Below, in pieces: positions 29,553 through 37,920 of a DNA stretch of 64,000 bases. Within the stretch, counting starts at the first letter, position 1; each line of letters opens with the position of its first letter. The position numbers and the translations under genes were made by a program. The notes below the pieces were generated by a model that saw nothing but the letters and a program-made list of their open reading frames with translations, had not been told where the DNA came from and searched no databases. The DNA is from Weissella bombi (GTDB taxonomy: Bacteria > Bacillota > Bacilli > Lactobacillales > Lactobacillaceae), in assembly GCF_900094835.1 (NCBI RefSeq), contig NZ_FMAO01000001.1, positions 334,345 to 398,344 on the forward strand, read 5' to 3'.

Positions 29553-30326
29553 TTAAAAATGAACTTTTTTACTACTATTTTTGAAAAACTTTCTTTTCAA
29601 AAACTGTGTTCCTTTATCAATCCAGTTTGTTTTTTCAATTGTAACAACAGGATACTCAGAAAATGTTTTCCGTTCAGTATACAACCATGTATCCATTAAT
29701 CGTTCAGATAAAAAGCCAAAAACACGTTGTTCTTGTCCCTCATATTCACGATATGGAATTCGTTGTTCAACCTCTTTTAAGACATCAAACATAAATGACG
29801 TATATGCCTGAAAATTATTTTGATTCATAATGCTCATATTAAATAAATGAGCACGTTTTGATTGTCCCATTTTTATAAAAGCATCGTAATAATCTGGAAA
29901 TTTTTCCTTAATTACATCTGCCATCACAAAATATGGTTCATTTTTATGAGCATTTAAGTAATGATTTTTTTGATTTTCAATGTAATAATTACGTTGCTTG
30001 GGTAGTAATACATCAACTTTACTTAAATCCTCACGAATTTGTGATTCTGATAAAATATTATCTAAATCATGACCAGCTTTACTACCAAGATAACGACGAT
30101 AGTGTACTAATCCAACAATATCTTCATTTTGTAGGTTATATTTTGCCCAGTACAGCGCCGTTAACTCATTATAAAATGGATTCATTTTTGAGATGTTTTG
30201 ACCAGCATTATCTTTTAGATAGCCTGCCGGAATTTGATCTCGTAAATCCGATCCAACCATAATTGGATAATAACCTGGTTCATCAGGCATTTGATATGGT
30301 TTATGTGTTGCTATCAAAATTTTCAT
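29553..30326 (-). CDS. DUF4422-type glycosyltransferase of the polysaccharide cluster
   Basis: 257 residues, soluble. It begins MKILIATHKPYQMPDEPGYY and has VGLVHYRRYL and RAHLFNMSIMNQNNF, the marks of DUF4422 proteins found in capsule and exopolysaccharide loci, which are regarded as glycosyltransferases. The exact donor and acceptor are unknown. The last 25 residues are basic (FLKRKFFKNSSKK) and may bind the membrane surface. It lies 14 bases downstream of the polymerase gene. Confidence 0.85.
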   Translation of the reverse strand: MKILIATHKPYQMPDEPGYYPIMVGSDLRDQIPAGYLKDNAGQNISKMNPFYNELTALYWAKYNLQNEDIVGLVHYRRYLGSKAGHDLDNILSESQIREDLSKVDVLLPKQRNYYIENQKNHYLNAHKNEPYFVMADVIKEKFPDYYDAFIKMGQSKRAHLFNMSIMNQNNFQAYTSFMFDVLKEVEQRIPYREYEGQEQRVFGFLSERLMDTWLYTERKTFSEYPVVTIEKTNWIDKGTQFLKRKFFKNSSKKVHF

Positions 30327-30340
30327 ACTATTATATTTCC

Positions 30341-31717
30341 TTACCTGCCATTAACTTCATCTTCAGCTAAGTGGATAACACGCCAATAGAAGAAAAGCAT
30401 TAATAAAATTGGCCACGACGTCACATTAGCTGGCGTTACTGCCGCTACTAATAAGATGGATACAAGCGTTACAAAGAATGCCTTAATAACAATACGATAG
30501 AATACAATATGTTCATTATTGCTTAGCTGACCCAATGACTTCAAGACAACCATCGCCCGCTTTATCAAGCCAAACAGTAACCAAGCACCTGTTGCCATAA
30601 ATACTAGTCCGTATCGCGCTAACCAACCAAATACATCATTTAAAATAGGATACGATTGGTTTTTATAAACTTCTAAATATTCATAATTATTCTTAGACCA
30701 CTCTGGTAAATTCTGTACAATATATGGGCCTTCATATCCATATCCTACACCAAACAATGGATGATGTACCCATGCACCAATCAAGCCAAGAGTACCACCT
30801 AAACGATTATCGGTACCACCCTTTTCAAATAACCATCGATTCAGTAATTCAGTAACCGCTGGAATTGTTTCATACGCCAGTCCTACACATACTAAAGCAG
30901 CAATACCTAAACCAAATAACCATATCTTTTGATTTTTAGGTGCCATTAACCAATATAGTAATGCCAAAATAAAGATAATCAAAAATCCAGTAGTTGTTTT
31001 AGCGTATAGAAGTACCAACGCCATAAAAACGACCATCACCCATGACAACATATACAACTTTCGATGATTTTTGAACGACTTAATTGGTTCTTGAATAATC
31101 ATCAACAATAATGGCGCAAATGCTAAACCTAACAATAATGCCAAAAAAGAAGCCTCTGGTTCTAGACCATTCAAACGAAATAATGTTGTGACATAACTAC
31201 CATTATTATAAAAATCACGATCTAACCAATGACGTTCAAACAATTTTGCAATCAAGTTTGTGACTCGACCCAAACGACCAATCCCTAACAAGAAAAATAT
31301 TTGTGGCAAAAGCACAATAACTGAATATCCAACAAGCGTCCAAATGACGCTTTTAGCAAATTTCTTCGCATCATCATATGACTGAATAGCCATTTTTTGA
31401 ACAGTATATGCTACCCAAATGACCAAAATCATTTGAATAAAGGAAACTAAACTATGTAATAAACCGTAAGTTTGCTGACTATTCCCCATCTTTACTGACT
31501 GATATGCCATTAAACATAACTGGACAACAACAAACACACCCCAAAGACGTAATGTTGTTGTTTTTGGTAATACTGTACTTAATAACTGTGGTTGTACATA
31601 CAACTTACTTAATATATATAATCCAAAAACCGCAATAGCAATTTGAGCAAACGAATCAAAGAAGAAAAATGTATACGTCTTTGGAAGTATCGCGAATGGC
31701 ATTAACCAAGACATCAT
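30341..31717 (-). CDS. Polysaccharide polymerase (Wzy/O-antigen ligase-like)
   Basis: 458 residues with about 11-12 helices and one large external loop (about residues 140-185 and again 285-345). The segment RLNGLEPEASFLALLLGLA resembles the Arg/Glu-containing loop of Wzy and O-antigen ligase proteins. It joins flipped repeat units outside the membrane. AAGGAG site before ATG 31717, 13 bases after the Wzz-like gene, so the two are co-transcribed. Confidence 0.88.
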   Translation of the reverse strand: MMSWLMPFAILPKTYTFFFFDSFAQIAIAVFGLYILSKLYVQPQLLSTVLPKTTTLRLWGVFVVVQLCLMAYQSVKMGNSQQTYGLLHSLVSFIQMILVIWVAYTVQKMAIQSYDDAKKFAKSVIWTLVGYSVIVLLPQIFFLLGIGRLGRVTNLIAKLFERHWLDRDFYNNGSYVTTLFRLNGLEPEASFLALLLGLAFAPLLLMIIQEPIKSFKNHRKLYMLSWVMVVFMALVLLYAKTTTGFLIIFILALLYWLMAPKNQKIWLFGLGIAALVCVGLAYETIPAVTELLNRWLFEKGGTDNRLGGTLGLIGAWVHHPLFGVGYGYEGPYIVQNLPEWSKNNYEYLEVYKNQSYPILNDVFGWLARYGLVFMATGAWLLFGLIKRAMVVLKSLGQLSNNEHIVFYRIVIKAFFVTLVSILLVAAVTPANVTSWPILLMLFFYWRVIHLAEDEVNGR

Positions 31718-31730
31718 ATAAAACTCCTTT

Positions 31731-32366
31731 TTAATTCTTTACTGCTTTCATATTTTTGTAAATCCCTGTAAAGAATGCCAAAACAATTCCGAAGGCCAAA
31801 CCAACAACCAAGCCAAACAACGCTGCCTTCTTTGGCGAACCACCCGAAACAATCGTTGTTGTTTGTGCACTTTTAGCTGCTGACATTAATTCTGGTTGAG
31901 GCATATCAGCAATTAACTTAGGCGCATTTTTAGCGTATGAATCAGTATATGCATTTACCATCTTAACTGCTTTTGAACTTTTATCTACACCTGACACCTT
32001 TGCTTTAATCAACAAAGTTGTTTCTGGTGATGACAATTCTAACGTTGATCGTAGTTCAGCTGCAGTCACCTTAACATGTTGCTTTTTTAATTGTGCAACA
32101 GCAGGATTAATAATAGTACGATCTTTACCAATTTCTCGGTAAGTCTTCAACATCCAAGCATTTCCATTAACTTGTGAATTAGGATCCTTGGCATTGCTGT
32201 CAATTTTACCAACATACATCGTTCGTGTTGCACTAACGTTGATCGATGATGGTTGCTTATTAACAAAATACATCCCCAGCGCACCAATAATTCCTAAAAT
32301 AACGATCCACCAAGCATTACGGAATAAGTGCTTAAATAAATCAGTAACAGTAAATTGATTATCCAT
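31731..32366 (-). CDS. Wzz/YveK-like polysaccharide chain-length regulator
   Basis: 211 residues. Membrane helix near each end (about 18-36 and 184-205) with an external alpha/beta domain between, starting MDNQFTVTDLFKHLFRN. This is the transmembrane adaptor arrangement of CpsC/Wzd/YveK. In most Gram-positive clusters it activates a partner tyrosine kinase, but no kinase or phosphatase gene is present in this window. It sits below the terminator at 32425-32467, so it either has its own promoter in the short gap or is read by leakage. Confidence 0.88.
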   Translation of the reverse strand: MDNQFTVTDLFKHLFRNAWWIVILGIIGALGMYFVNKQPSSINVSATRTMYVGKIDSNAKDPNSQVNGNAWMLKTYREIGKDRTIINPAVAQLKKQHVKVTAAELRSTLELSSPETTLLIKAKVSGVDKSSKAVKMVNAYTDSYAKNAPKLIADMPQPELMSAAKSAQTTTIVSGGSPKKAALFGLVVGLAFGIVLAFFTGIYKNMKAVKN

Positions 32367-32424
32367 TTCTATAATTCCTTTTTAAACTAAAGATTTCTGA
32401 TTAAATCTTAATCAGTTAAAAATT

Positions 32425-32467
32425 AAAACTCACTATTTCTAATTATACATGAGAAATAGTGAGTTTT
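32425..32467 (-). terminator. Terminator between the priming transferase and the Wzz-like gene
   Basis: A 16-bp perfect stem (32425-32440 with 32452-32467) followed on the minus strand by TTTTAATTTTTAA. It separates the first enzyme of the polysaccharide pathway from the rest. Confidence 0.8.
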
Positions 32468-32481
32468 ATAGTTTGAAAACG

Positions 32482-33105
32482 TTACATTGCTCCTTCACCC
32501 TTGAACACAGCAATGACCGTCATAAACAAAATTTTAAAATCAAACCATAAATCAGCATGATCGACATACCCAATCTCTAATTGCGCACGTTCAGGATATT
32601 GAATTTCACTACGTCCACTAGCTTGCCAAAGGCCCATCGCACCAGGTTTAACTGACAAAAATTTGTCAACTTCATCCCCGTATTCAACTAGCTCTTTTTC
32701 AACTACCGGACGAGGTCCAACAATACTCATCTCACCATTCAAAATATTAATAAATTGTGGTAATTCATCAATTGACGTTTTACGCAAAAAAGCACCAAAT
32801 TTCGTAATCCGTGGATCCTCTTCTGTTGGCAACTTATATCCATTTGCAACAAACTTTGCATACAATTCTTTGTTGGCGTACAACTTTTCTTCAGCCCCAA
32901 CAACCATTGAACGAAACTTGTAAATTCCAAATTCTTTGTGGTTCATACCAATTCGCTTTTGTTGATAAAATACAGGTCCTTTATTATCACCGAACAAATA
33001 AAATAACGATATAACCAAGAAAATTGGTGATAAAATAATCAACGCAAACAGCGCAACTGAAATATCCAAAAACCGTTTCGCAAAAATATAACTTTTGTCT
33101 GACAA
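32482..33105 (-). CDS. Priming sugar-phosphate transferase (undecaprenyl-phosphate hexose-1-P transferase)
   Basis: 207 residues from TTG 33105, which has an AAAGGAG site eight bases upstream. A longer frame from ATG 33156 would overlap map and has no good site. Single N-terminal membrane hairpin, then the polyprenyl-phosphate hexose-1-phosphate transferase core: GPVFYQQKRIG, YKFRSMVVGAE, RKTSIDELPQFINIL, GEMSIVGPRPV and KPGAMGLWQASGR. It is the short monotopic form (PglC/EpsE-like). It starts each repeat unit by loading a sugar phosphate, often galactose or glucose, on undecaprenyl phosphate. It is located 31 bases downstream of map. Confidence 0.93.
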   Translation of the reverse strand: MSDKSYIFAKRFLDISVALFALIILSPIFLVISLFYLFGDNKGPVFYQQKRIGMNHKEFGIYKFRSMVVGAEEKLYANKELYAKFVANGYKLPTEEDPRITKFGAFLRKTSIDELPQFINILNGEMSIVGPRPVVEKELVEYGDEVDKFLSVKPGAMGLWQASGRSEIQYPERAQLEIGYVDHADLWFDFKILFMTVIAVFKGEGAM

Positions 33106-33136
33106 ATCAAAATCTCCTTTTACAACCAACGAAGTA

Positions 33137-33919
33137 TTACAGGTACTTTGCGTCATACTCTGAATCTTGTGATGTCAAAATTTTCGGCCCATCGTTAGTA
33201 ATTGCAACCACATGTTCATACTGTGCTGACCAAGAACCATCAGCAGTTGTAACTGTCCAACCATCTTCTTTTGACGTATTCACTTTCCAACCACCTAAGT
33301 TAACCATTGGCTCAATAGTAATCGTCATACCAGGCTTTAAACGCAAACCATGACCGGCAATACCGTAATGTGGAATTGCTGGTTCTTCGTGCATTGTTGG
33401 TTGAATACCATGACCGACATACTCACGGACATTACCGTAACCATTTTCTTTTGTCACATATTGATCAATTGCTGCACCAATATCGCCAACACGATTACCA
33501 ACCTGAGCTTGATCAATACCGATATAAAGGGCCTTTTTAGTGACAGCCATCAATTTTTTAACTTCATCAGACACTTTCCCAACAGCATACGTCCATGCTG
33601 AATCAGAATAATAACCATCTAAGTCGACAACTGTATCAACTTTGACAATATCACCTTCTTTTAGGTACAAATGCTTACGTGGAAATGCATGTGCAACTTC
33701 ATCATTAACCGACACAGTTGTCGCATATTCAAAGCCTTCAAAACCAATCTGAGCAGCACGACCACCATGATTTTCAATATACTGACGGCTGAACTTCTCG
33801 ATTTCCCATGTCGAAATACCGGGTTGAATTAGATTACGAAGTGCTTGATGCATACCTGCAATAATAGCACCGGATTTCTTCATACCTTCGATTTCTCGTT
33901 GCGATTTTATTGTAATCAT
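33137..33919 (-). CDS. map: Methionine aminopeptidase, type I
   Basis: 260 residues. Metal ligands are visible in VKVDTVVDLDGYYSDSAWTY, EYVGHGIQPTMHEEP, ITIEPMV and YEHVVAITNDG. It removes the initiator Met from new proteins in the cytosol. It is a housekeeping gene that forms the upstream end of the polysaccharide cluster; no terminator lies between it and the priming transferase. Confidence 0.96.
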   Translation of the reverse strand: MITIKSQREIEGMKKSGAIIAGMHQALRNLIQPGISTWEIEKFSRQYIENHGGRAAQIGFEGFEYATTVSVNDEVAHAFPRKHLYLKEGDIVKVDTVVDLDGYYSDSAWTYAVGKVSDEVKKLMAVTKKALYIGIDQAQVGNRVGDIGAAIDQYVTKENGYGNVREYVGHGIQPTMHEEPAIPHYGIAGHGLRLKPGMTITIEPMVNLGGWKVNTSKEDGWTVTTADGSWSAQYEHVVAITNDGPKILTSQDSEYDAKYL

Positions 33920-34101
33920 CTATTTTATAACCTACTTTTCTTATTTCCGTTTAATTACTAGTATTATACGCTTTCTTGAACTGTTGTCGCCAATTTTTAA
34001 ATTATCTTATAAAAAGAAAACGAGACAAAAGTCGTTTTGAAATCGCTATGTAACGGTTTATGCTGTAAAACTGACAGATTTACAATTAATATATCTTTAT
34101 T

Positions 34102-34132
34102 TAAAAAGGCTGAAACATTTTTTGTTCCAACC
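34102..34132 (-). terminator. Terminator of the GH25 gene
   Basis: A 10-bp stem with two G-U type pairs (34108-34117 with 34123-34132) then TTTTTAAAT on the minus strand, 42 bases past the stop. A weaker AAAACGA/TCGTTTT hairpin lies at 34017-34038, within the 254-base gap that holds nothing else clear. Confidence 0.7.
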
Positions 34133-34173
34133 CCCTTCTTTATGCTACTTAATAGCAATCTATATTAAACGTT

Positions 34174-35586
34174 TTATCGCAGATAAAATGTATTATTATT
34201 ACCAAAGTAATACCAACGACCATCAATTTTTTTGTGTCCCTGTACTGCACGTCCATCAGCACCAACGTAATAGCGATAGCCCCAAGCTTGTTGCCATTTG
34301 TTTTCTTGACGGACGCCATTGTTAAACCAATAATAGGCTCCCATATAATACCTAAATCCTGTAAATAAACGGTCTTTTTCATACCAACGCCAACCATTTG
34401 GTGTATCTAAATAGCCTTGCCGTAACTGACTCACTTTAGTCAAAACACCTTGTGTATCAGCTATAAAATGTTGATTGCCAATATAAACATCTTGGTTTGT
34501 ACGCAAATAGAACGTTTTATTATCACCAAAATAGTATTGCTTTTGATTAATTGTTTTTAATCCTTGCACAGCTCGCCCATCATTGCCTACATAATAACGA
34601 TTTCCCCAAGCACTCTTCCATTGATTATCTTGGCGAACGCCATTGTCAAACCAATAATAAGCTCCCATATAATACCTAAATCCTGTAAAGCGATGACCCT
34701 TTTCATACCAATGCCAACCGATACCATCACTAGCATATCCACTATAATTTACAGGTATCTGCTTTTGCACTGGCTTTGCTGGAACAACTGGTTTTGCTGG
34801 AACTGATCTATTATTATTCGTCACGGCACCATTTGTATTAGTTGTTGTAACATGTTCTTCTAAAAATTGTGACCCATAATCAACGGAAACATCAAATACA
34901 CCCGTTACACCTGGAAAATTGGTATTTGAATTCCATTGCCAAGCACCATATTGCTGGTGCCATAGGTTGTCACTTGAGGGATTATACGGATATGAAGCCA
35001 TCCATATGTTCCGATTTCCAAACGAATTAACATCTAATTGCGTTTGTGAAATATAATACGGTGCTGTATAAAGCATTTGTCGCTGATAACCGCGCGCTGT
35101 CAGACGATTACGAAATGCCAAAGCATTTGCAGTCACATTACCTGTTTGTGTCTGCGAGTCTTCTAAATCATTTGCCAATACCGTTGTCATTGGTAGGCCA
35201 AGTTTTTGAACTTGATTCGCAAAATAATCTGCTTCTTGGCTTGCTTCTTGCGGCGAACGATATTTTGCATAATGGTAAGCCGAAACAATTAGTCCAGCTG
35301 CCCGAGCATTTTTAATCTGTGCTTCCGCAACTGGACTTACATAATATGATCCTTCACTTACCTTAACAATAACACCACGAACACCATATGTTTTCATTTT
35401 TTGAAAATCTGACACTGATAAGGCTTTATTCCAAGAAGAAACATCAACTAAATCCATCCGAGGTTTATTCACTTCACCAGCCGTAATATTTGGCACACTA
35501 TTTGCTGTTATATGATGTGGCGCTGATACATAAGTTCCAACTATACTAGCTGTAATAATAAGCACTATTTTTTTAAAGTTATTCAT
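34174..35586 (-). CDS. Exported GH25 muramidase (lysozyme) with C-terminal binding repeats
   Basis: 470 residues. Signal peptide (1-29), GH25 domain (about 44-240) with MDLVDVSSW, GVIVKVSEGSYY, ANDLEDS and WMASYP, then a Pro/Ala linker (260-276) and two long aromatic repeats (about 283-362 and 391-470). Each repeat contains RFTGFRYYMGAYYWF-type and YYVGADGRAVQG-type motifs. The enzyme cuts the MurNAc-GlcNAc bond of peptidoglycan and would be held at the wall by the repeats. They match closely those in the peptidase-like protein at 36172-37791. It has its own terminator downstream. Confidence 0.93.
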   Translation of the reverse strand: MNNFKKIVLIITASIVGTYVSAPHHITANSVPNITAGEVNKPRMDLVDVSSWNKALSVSDFQKMKTYGVRGVIVKVSEGSYYVSPVAEAQIKNARAAGLIVSAYHYAKYRSPQEASQEADYFANQVQKLGLPMTTVLANDLEDSQTQTGNVTANALAFRNRLTARGYQRQMLYTAPYYISQTQLDVNSFGNRNIWMASYPYNPSSDNLWHQQYGAWQWNSNTNFPGVTGVFDVSVDYGSQFLEEHVTTTNTNGAVTNNNRSVPAKPVVPAKPVQKQIPVNYSGYASDGIGWHWYEKGHRFTGFRYYMGAYYWFDNGVRQDNQWKSAWGNRYYVGNDGRAVQGLKTINQKQYYFGDNKTFYLRTNQDVYIGNQHFIADTQGVLTKVSQLRQGYLDTPNGWRWYEKDRLFTGFRYYMGAYYWFNNGVRQENKWQQAWGYRYYVGADGRAVQGHKKIDGRWYYFGNNNTFYLR

Positions 35587-35740
35587 TGTTTATACCTTAA
35601 TTATTTAACAATAATTAATTCGCTGCTTTCATTAGAATAATAAAATTAACACTGTGCACAAGTGCTTTTTTAGAATACTATATCGAGCAATCCATATATG
35701 AATAACTATTTTCGTTACATTAAATTTTTAGTCAATTTTC

Positions 35741-36163
35741 TTATTGCATTTGTGATTTCACATATTCTGCAAAGTCAACTTGCTTTTCTTGAGCCTGTTG
35801 CCAATACTCAGTAATAGTTGCATCATCAATACCCGATGAATCAATACCAGCTTGATATAACTTTATACGAGCTGCTTGAACATCTACACCTGTTTCAGAA
35901 GTATCACTATCACTACTGCTACTACCACTCATGGTTGAATCTAAAGTTAACTCTTTATCCCCCGACAAAGAAGTCGCTGCATCCGATTTATCTGACTGAC
36001 TAGTTGCTTTACTGGTACTTTTTTGACTTGATTTTTGACTGATCTGTTGTGGTTCACCTTTTGTTTGATTATCATTTAAAAAAGTGCGTTGCATCCCAAA
36101 AATAGCACCACCAATAATAACGATTAATACAATTAACCAAAATATATTTTTTTTATTTTTCAT
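35741..36163 (-). CDS. Small membrane-anchored Ser/Thr/Asp-rich protein
   Basis: 140 residues. N-terminal helix (about 8-24), then a Ser/Gln/Lys-rich and Ser/Asp-rich disordered stretch (35-95), and a compact C-terminal 45 residues (VQAARIKLYQAGIDSSGIDDATI, EYWQQAQEKQVDFAEYVKSQ) that look like a small helical module. An AGGGG site precedes ATG 36163. It begins eight bases after the C39-like gene and so is its operon partner. The function is unknown; a wall-space tether or stabiliser is only a guess. Confidence 0.7.
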   Translation of the reverse strand: MKNKKNIFWLIVLIVIIGGAIFGMQRTFLNDNQTKGEPQQISQKSSQKSTSKATSQSDKSDAATSLSGDKELTLDSTMSGSSSSDSDTSETGVDVQAARIKLYQAGIDSSGIDDATITEYWQQAQEKQVDFAEYVKSQMQ

Positions 36164-36171
36164 AACAGCCC

Positions 36172-37791
36172 CTAATTAATGACAAATGCGGGTGTACCAG
36201 CATCCCAATCTTGTGGGTCCTGTGACAAACGTCCCAGTACACCATCAACACTATTCCAACCTTTATAAAATTGTTGATTATAAGGATCAAAAATTTCAGT
36301 CTTTCCTTGGTTATAACCATAACCGACAACAGCATGACCAATTCCAACATTAACAAAGAAAATAACTGGCTTACCTTGCTTTAATTCATTTTTAACAGCA
36401 TTAGGTGTTGAAAGGCTTTTTGCAGAATGACCGTAAGCATTAACCATCGTTTGCAAATCAAGACCAGAAGCACCATAGGCTTCGTGGAATTTTGATACTT
36501 GATTTCCCACTTGACGAGGTGTCACATTTACGACGTATGAACCTTTAAGAACCATTGCTGCACTCGTTGGTACACAACCGGTAGCACCAAAAGTACCACC
36601 ACTTAACCAGGTATTAGCCCAACGGTTATCCCACTGTGAGAAATAAGTTGGGCGATTTACCTTAATAGGCATTGGGCGCTCATAGAACGTACCATTTTTA
36701 CCAAAGTTATGCTTTTGTCCATTGATTGTTACTATTCCCTGTACTGCTCGTCCATCCGCACCAACATAGTATTTATAGCCCCAGGCTGTTTCCCACTTAT
36801 TTTCTTGACGCACACCATCTTGGAACCAGTAGTATGAACCCATGTATTTACGGAATCCTGTAAAGTTTTGACCCTTTTCTAACCAGCGCCAACCTATCCC
36901 TGGTACATTAATATAACCTGTCTTATTTGGCATTGTTACTTTTCCACGTAGATAAAAAGTGTTGTTCTTACCAAAATTGTATTTCTGACCGTTAATCGTC
37001 ACAATTCCTTGCACTGCTCGTCCATCTGCACCAACGTAGTATTTGTTGCCCCAGGCTGTTTCCCAACTGTTTTCTTGGCGTACACCATTTTGGAACCAGT
37101 AATATGAGCCCATGTACTTTCGGAATCCTGTAAAGTTCTGGCCATTCTCCAACCAGCGCCAGCCGACACCTGGTACATTAATATAACCTGTCTTATTTGT
37201 TGGCATTGTCACTTTTCCACGTAGATAAAAAGTGTTGTTCTTACCAAAATCATATTTCTGACCGTTAATCGTCACAATTCCCTGTACTGCTCGTCCATCT
37301 GCACCGACATAGTATTTATTGCCCCAAGCCATTTCCCAACTATTTTCTTGGCGCACACCATTTTGGAACCAGTAATATGAGCCCATGTACTTTCGGAATC
37401 CTGTAAAATTCTGACCGTTTTCTAACCATCGCCAACCTACTCCTGGAACATTGATATAACCGCTCTGACTGTTTACGCTTGCTCGAGGCGTGACACTAGG
37501 TGTAACGTCATTTTTTGTTTCATCGCTAGTAGTTGATTCTGATTCTTGCGTACTTAAAATCGCATTTCCAGTAGTTGGTTCTGATGTAACTACATCGGCG
37601 CTATTTTGAATTGTTGTCGAATCCGAATCAGTTTGCTCATCATCAGAAACCTGACTATCAGATATACTACTACTGTTAACAACTTCACTATCGACAACAT
37701 TCTTCGTTTCATCAGCGTTAACAACTTGTGCATTCACTAATAATCCAAAGCCCAAAATTAATGCACTATTTAAAATACGCTTGCTTTTCAT
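36172..37791 (-). CDS. Exported C39-like cysteine peptidase with three tandem binding repeats
   Basis: 539 residues. Signal peptide (1-26), a Ser/Asp/Thr-rich spacer (28-108), three near-identical repeats (111-201, 202-291, 292-372) and a C-terminal papain-like fold of the C39-2 type. Likely catalytic residues are Cys406 in GATGCVPTSAAM, His486 in GIGHAVVGYG and Asp502 in IFDPYN. Such domains in exported proteins are thought to be peptidases or amidases acting on the wall or on other exported proteins. The repeats probably bind a surface glucan or teichoic-type polymer. It is followed by the small anchored gene at 35741. Confidence 0.88.
   Translation of the reverse strand: MKSKRILNSALILGFGLLVNAQVVNADETKNVVDSEVVNSSSISDSQVSDDEQTDSDSTTIQNSADVVTSEPTTGNAILSTQESESTTSDETKNDVTPSVTPRASVNSQSGYINVPGVGWRWLENGQNFTGFRKYMGSYYWFQNGVRQENSWEMAWGNKYYVGADGRAVQGIVTINGQKYDFGKNNTFYLRGKVTMPTNKTGYINVPGVGWRWLENGQNFTGFRKYMGSYYWFQNGVRQENSWETAWGNKYYVGADGRAVQGIVTINGQKYNFGKNNTFYLRGKVTMPNKTGYINVPGIGWRWLEKGQNFTGFRKYMGSYYWFQDGVRQENKWETAWGYKYYVGADGRAVQGIVTINGQKHNFGKNGTFYERPMPIKVNRPTYFSQWDNRWANTWLSGGTFGATGCVPTSAAMVLKGSYVVNVTPRQVGNQVSKFHEAYGASGLDLQTMVNAYGHSAKSLSTPNAVKNELKQGKPVIFFVNVGIGHAVVGYGYNQGKTEIFDPYNQQFYKGWNSVDGVLGRLSQDPQDWDAGTPAFVIN
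36676..37461 (-). repeat. Three tandem ~270-bp coding repeats (wall/glucan-binding module)
   Basis: Units at 37189-37461 (91 codons), 36919-37188 (90 codons) and 36676-36918 (81 codons). The first two are nearly identical at DNA level across long stretches, and the third has more changes, including W-E-T-A-W-G-Y for W-E-M-A-W-G-N. Such tracts can gain or lose copies by recombination. Confidence 0.9.
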
Positions 37792-37877
37792 AATTTAAAC
37801 TACCCCATTTTCAAATTTTACTCATTTAATACCTTAAATATAACATAATTTAACAATAAAAAAGTTCTCACAGTGTG

Positions 37878-37913
37878 TAAAAAAAGAGCTGAATTCCAAA
37901 CGAATTCAGCTCT
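37878..37913 (-). terminator. Terminator of the TagF-like gene
   Basis: A perfect 12-bp stem (37885-37896 with 37902-37913) followed by a T run on the minus strand, eight bases past the stop. Confidence 0.85.
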
Positions 37914-37920
37914 CATCATT

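Noticed and set aside
29933..30262. Plus-strand open frame of 109 codons opposite the DUF4422 gene
   Set aside because: Antisense shadow; the minus-strand protein has clear family motifs and a ribosome site.
34017..34038. Hairpin AAAACGA/TCGTTTT as a second terminator
   Set aside because: Short AT-rich stem, distant from a stop codon; the hairpin at 34102-34132 is the better candidate.
36676..37461. Evenly spaced DNA repeats that might be taken as an array
   Set aside because: Period of about 270 bases in frame with a protein; no short repeats with unique spacers, so not CRISPR.
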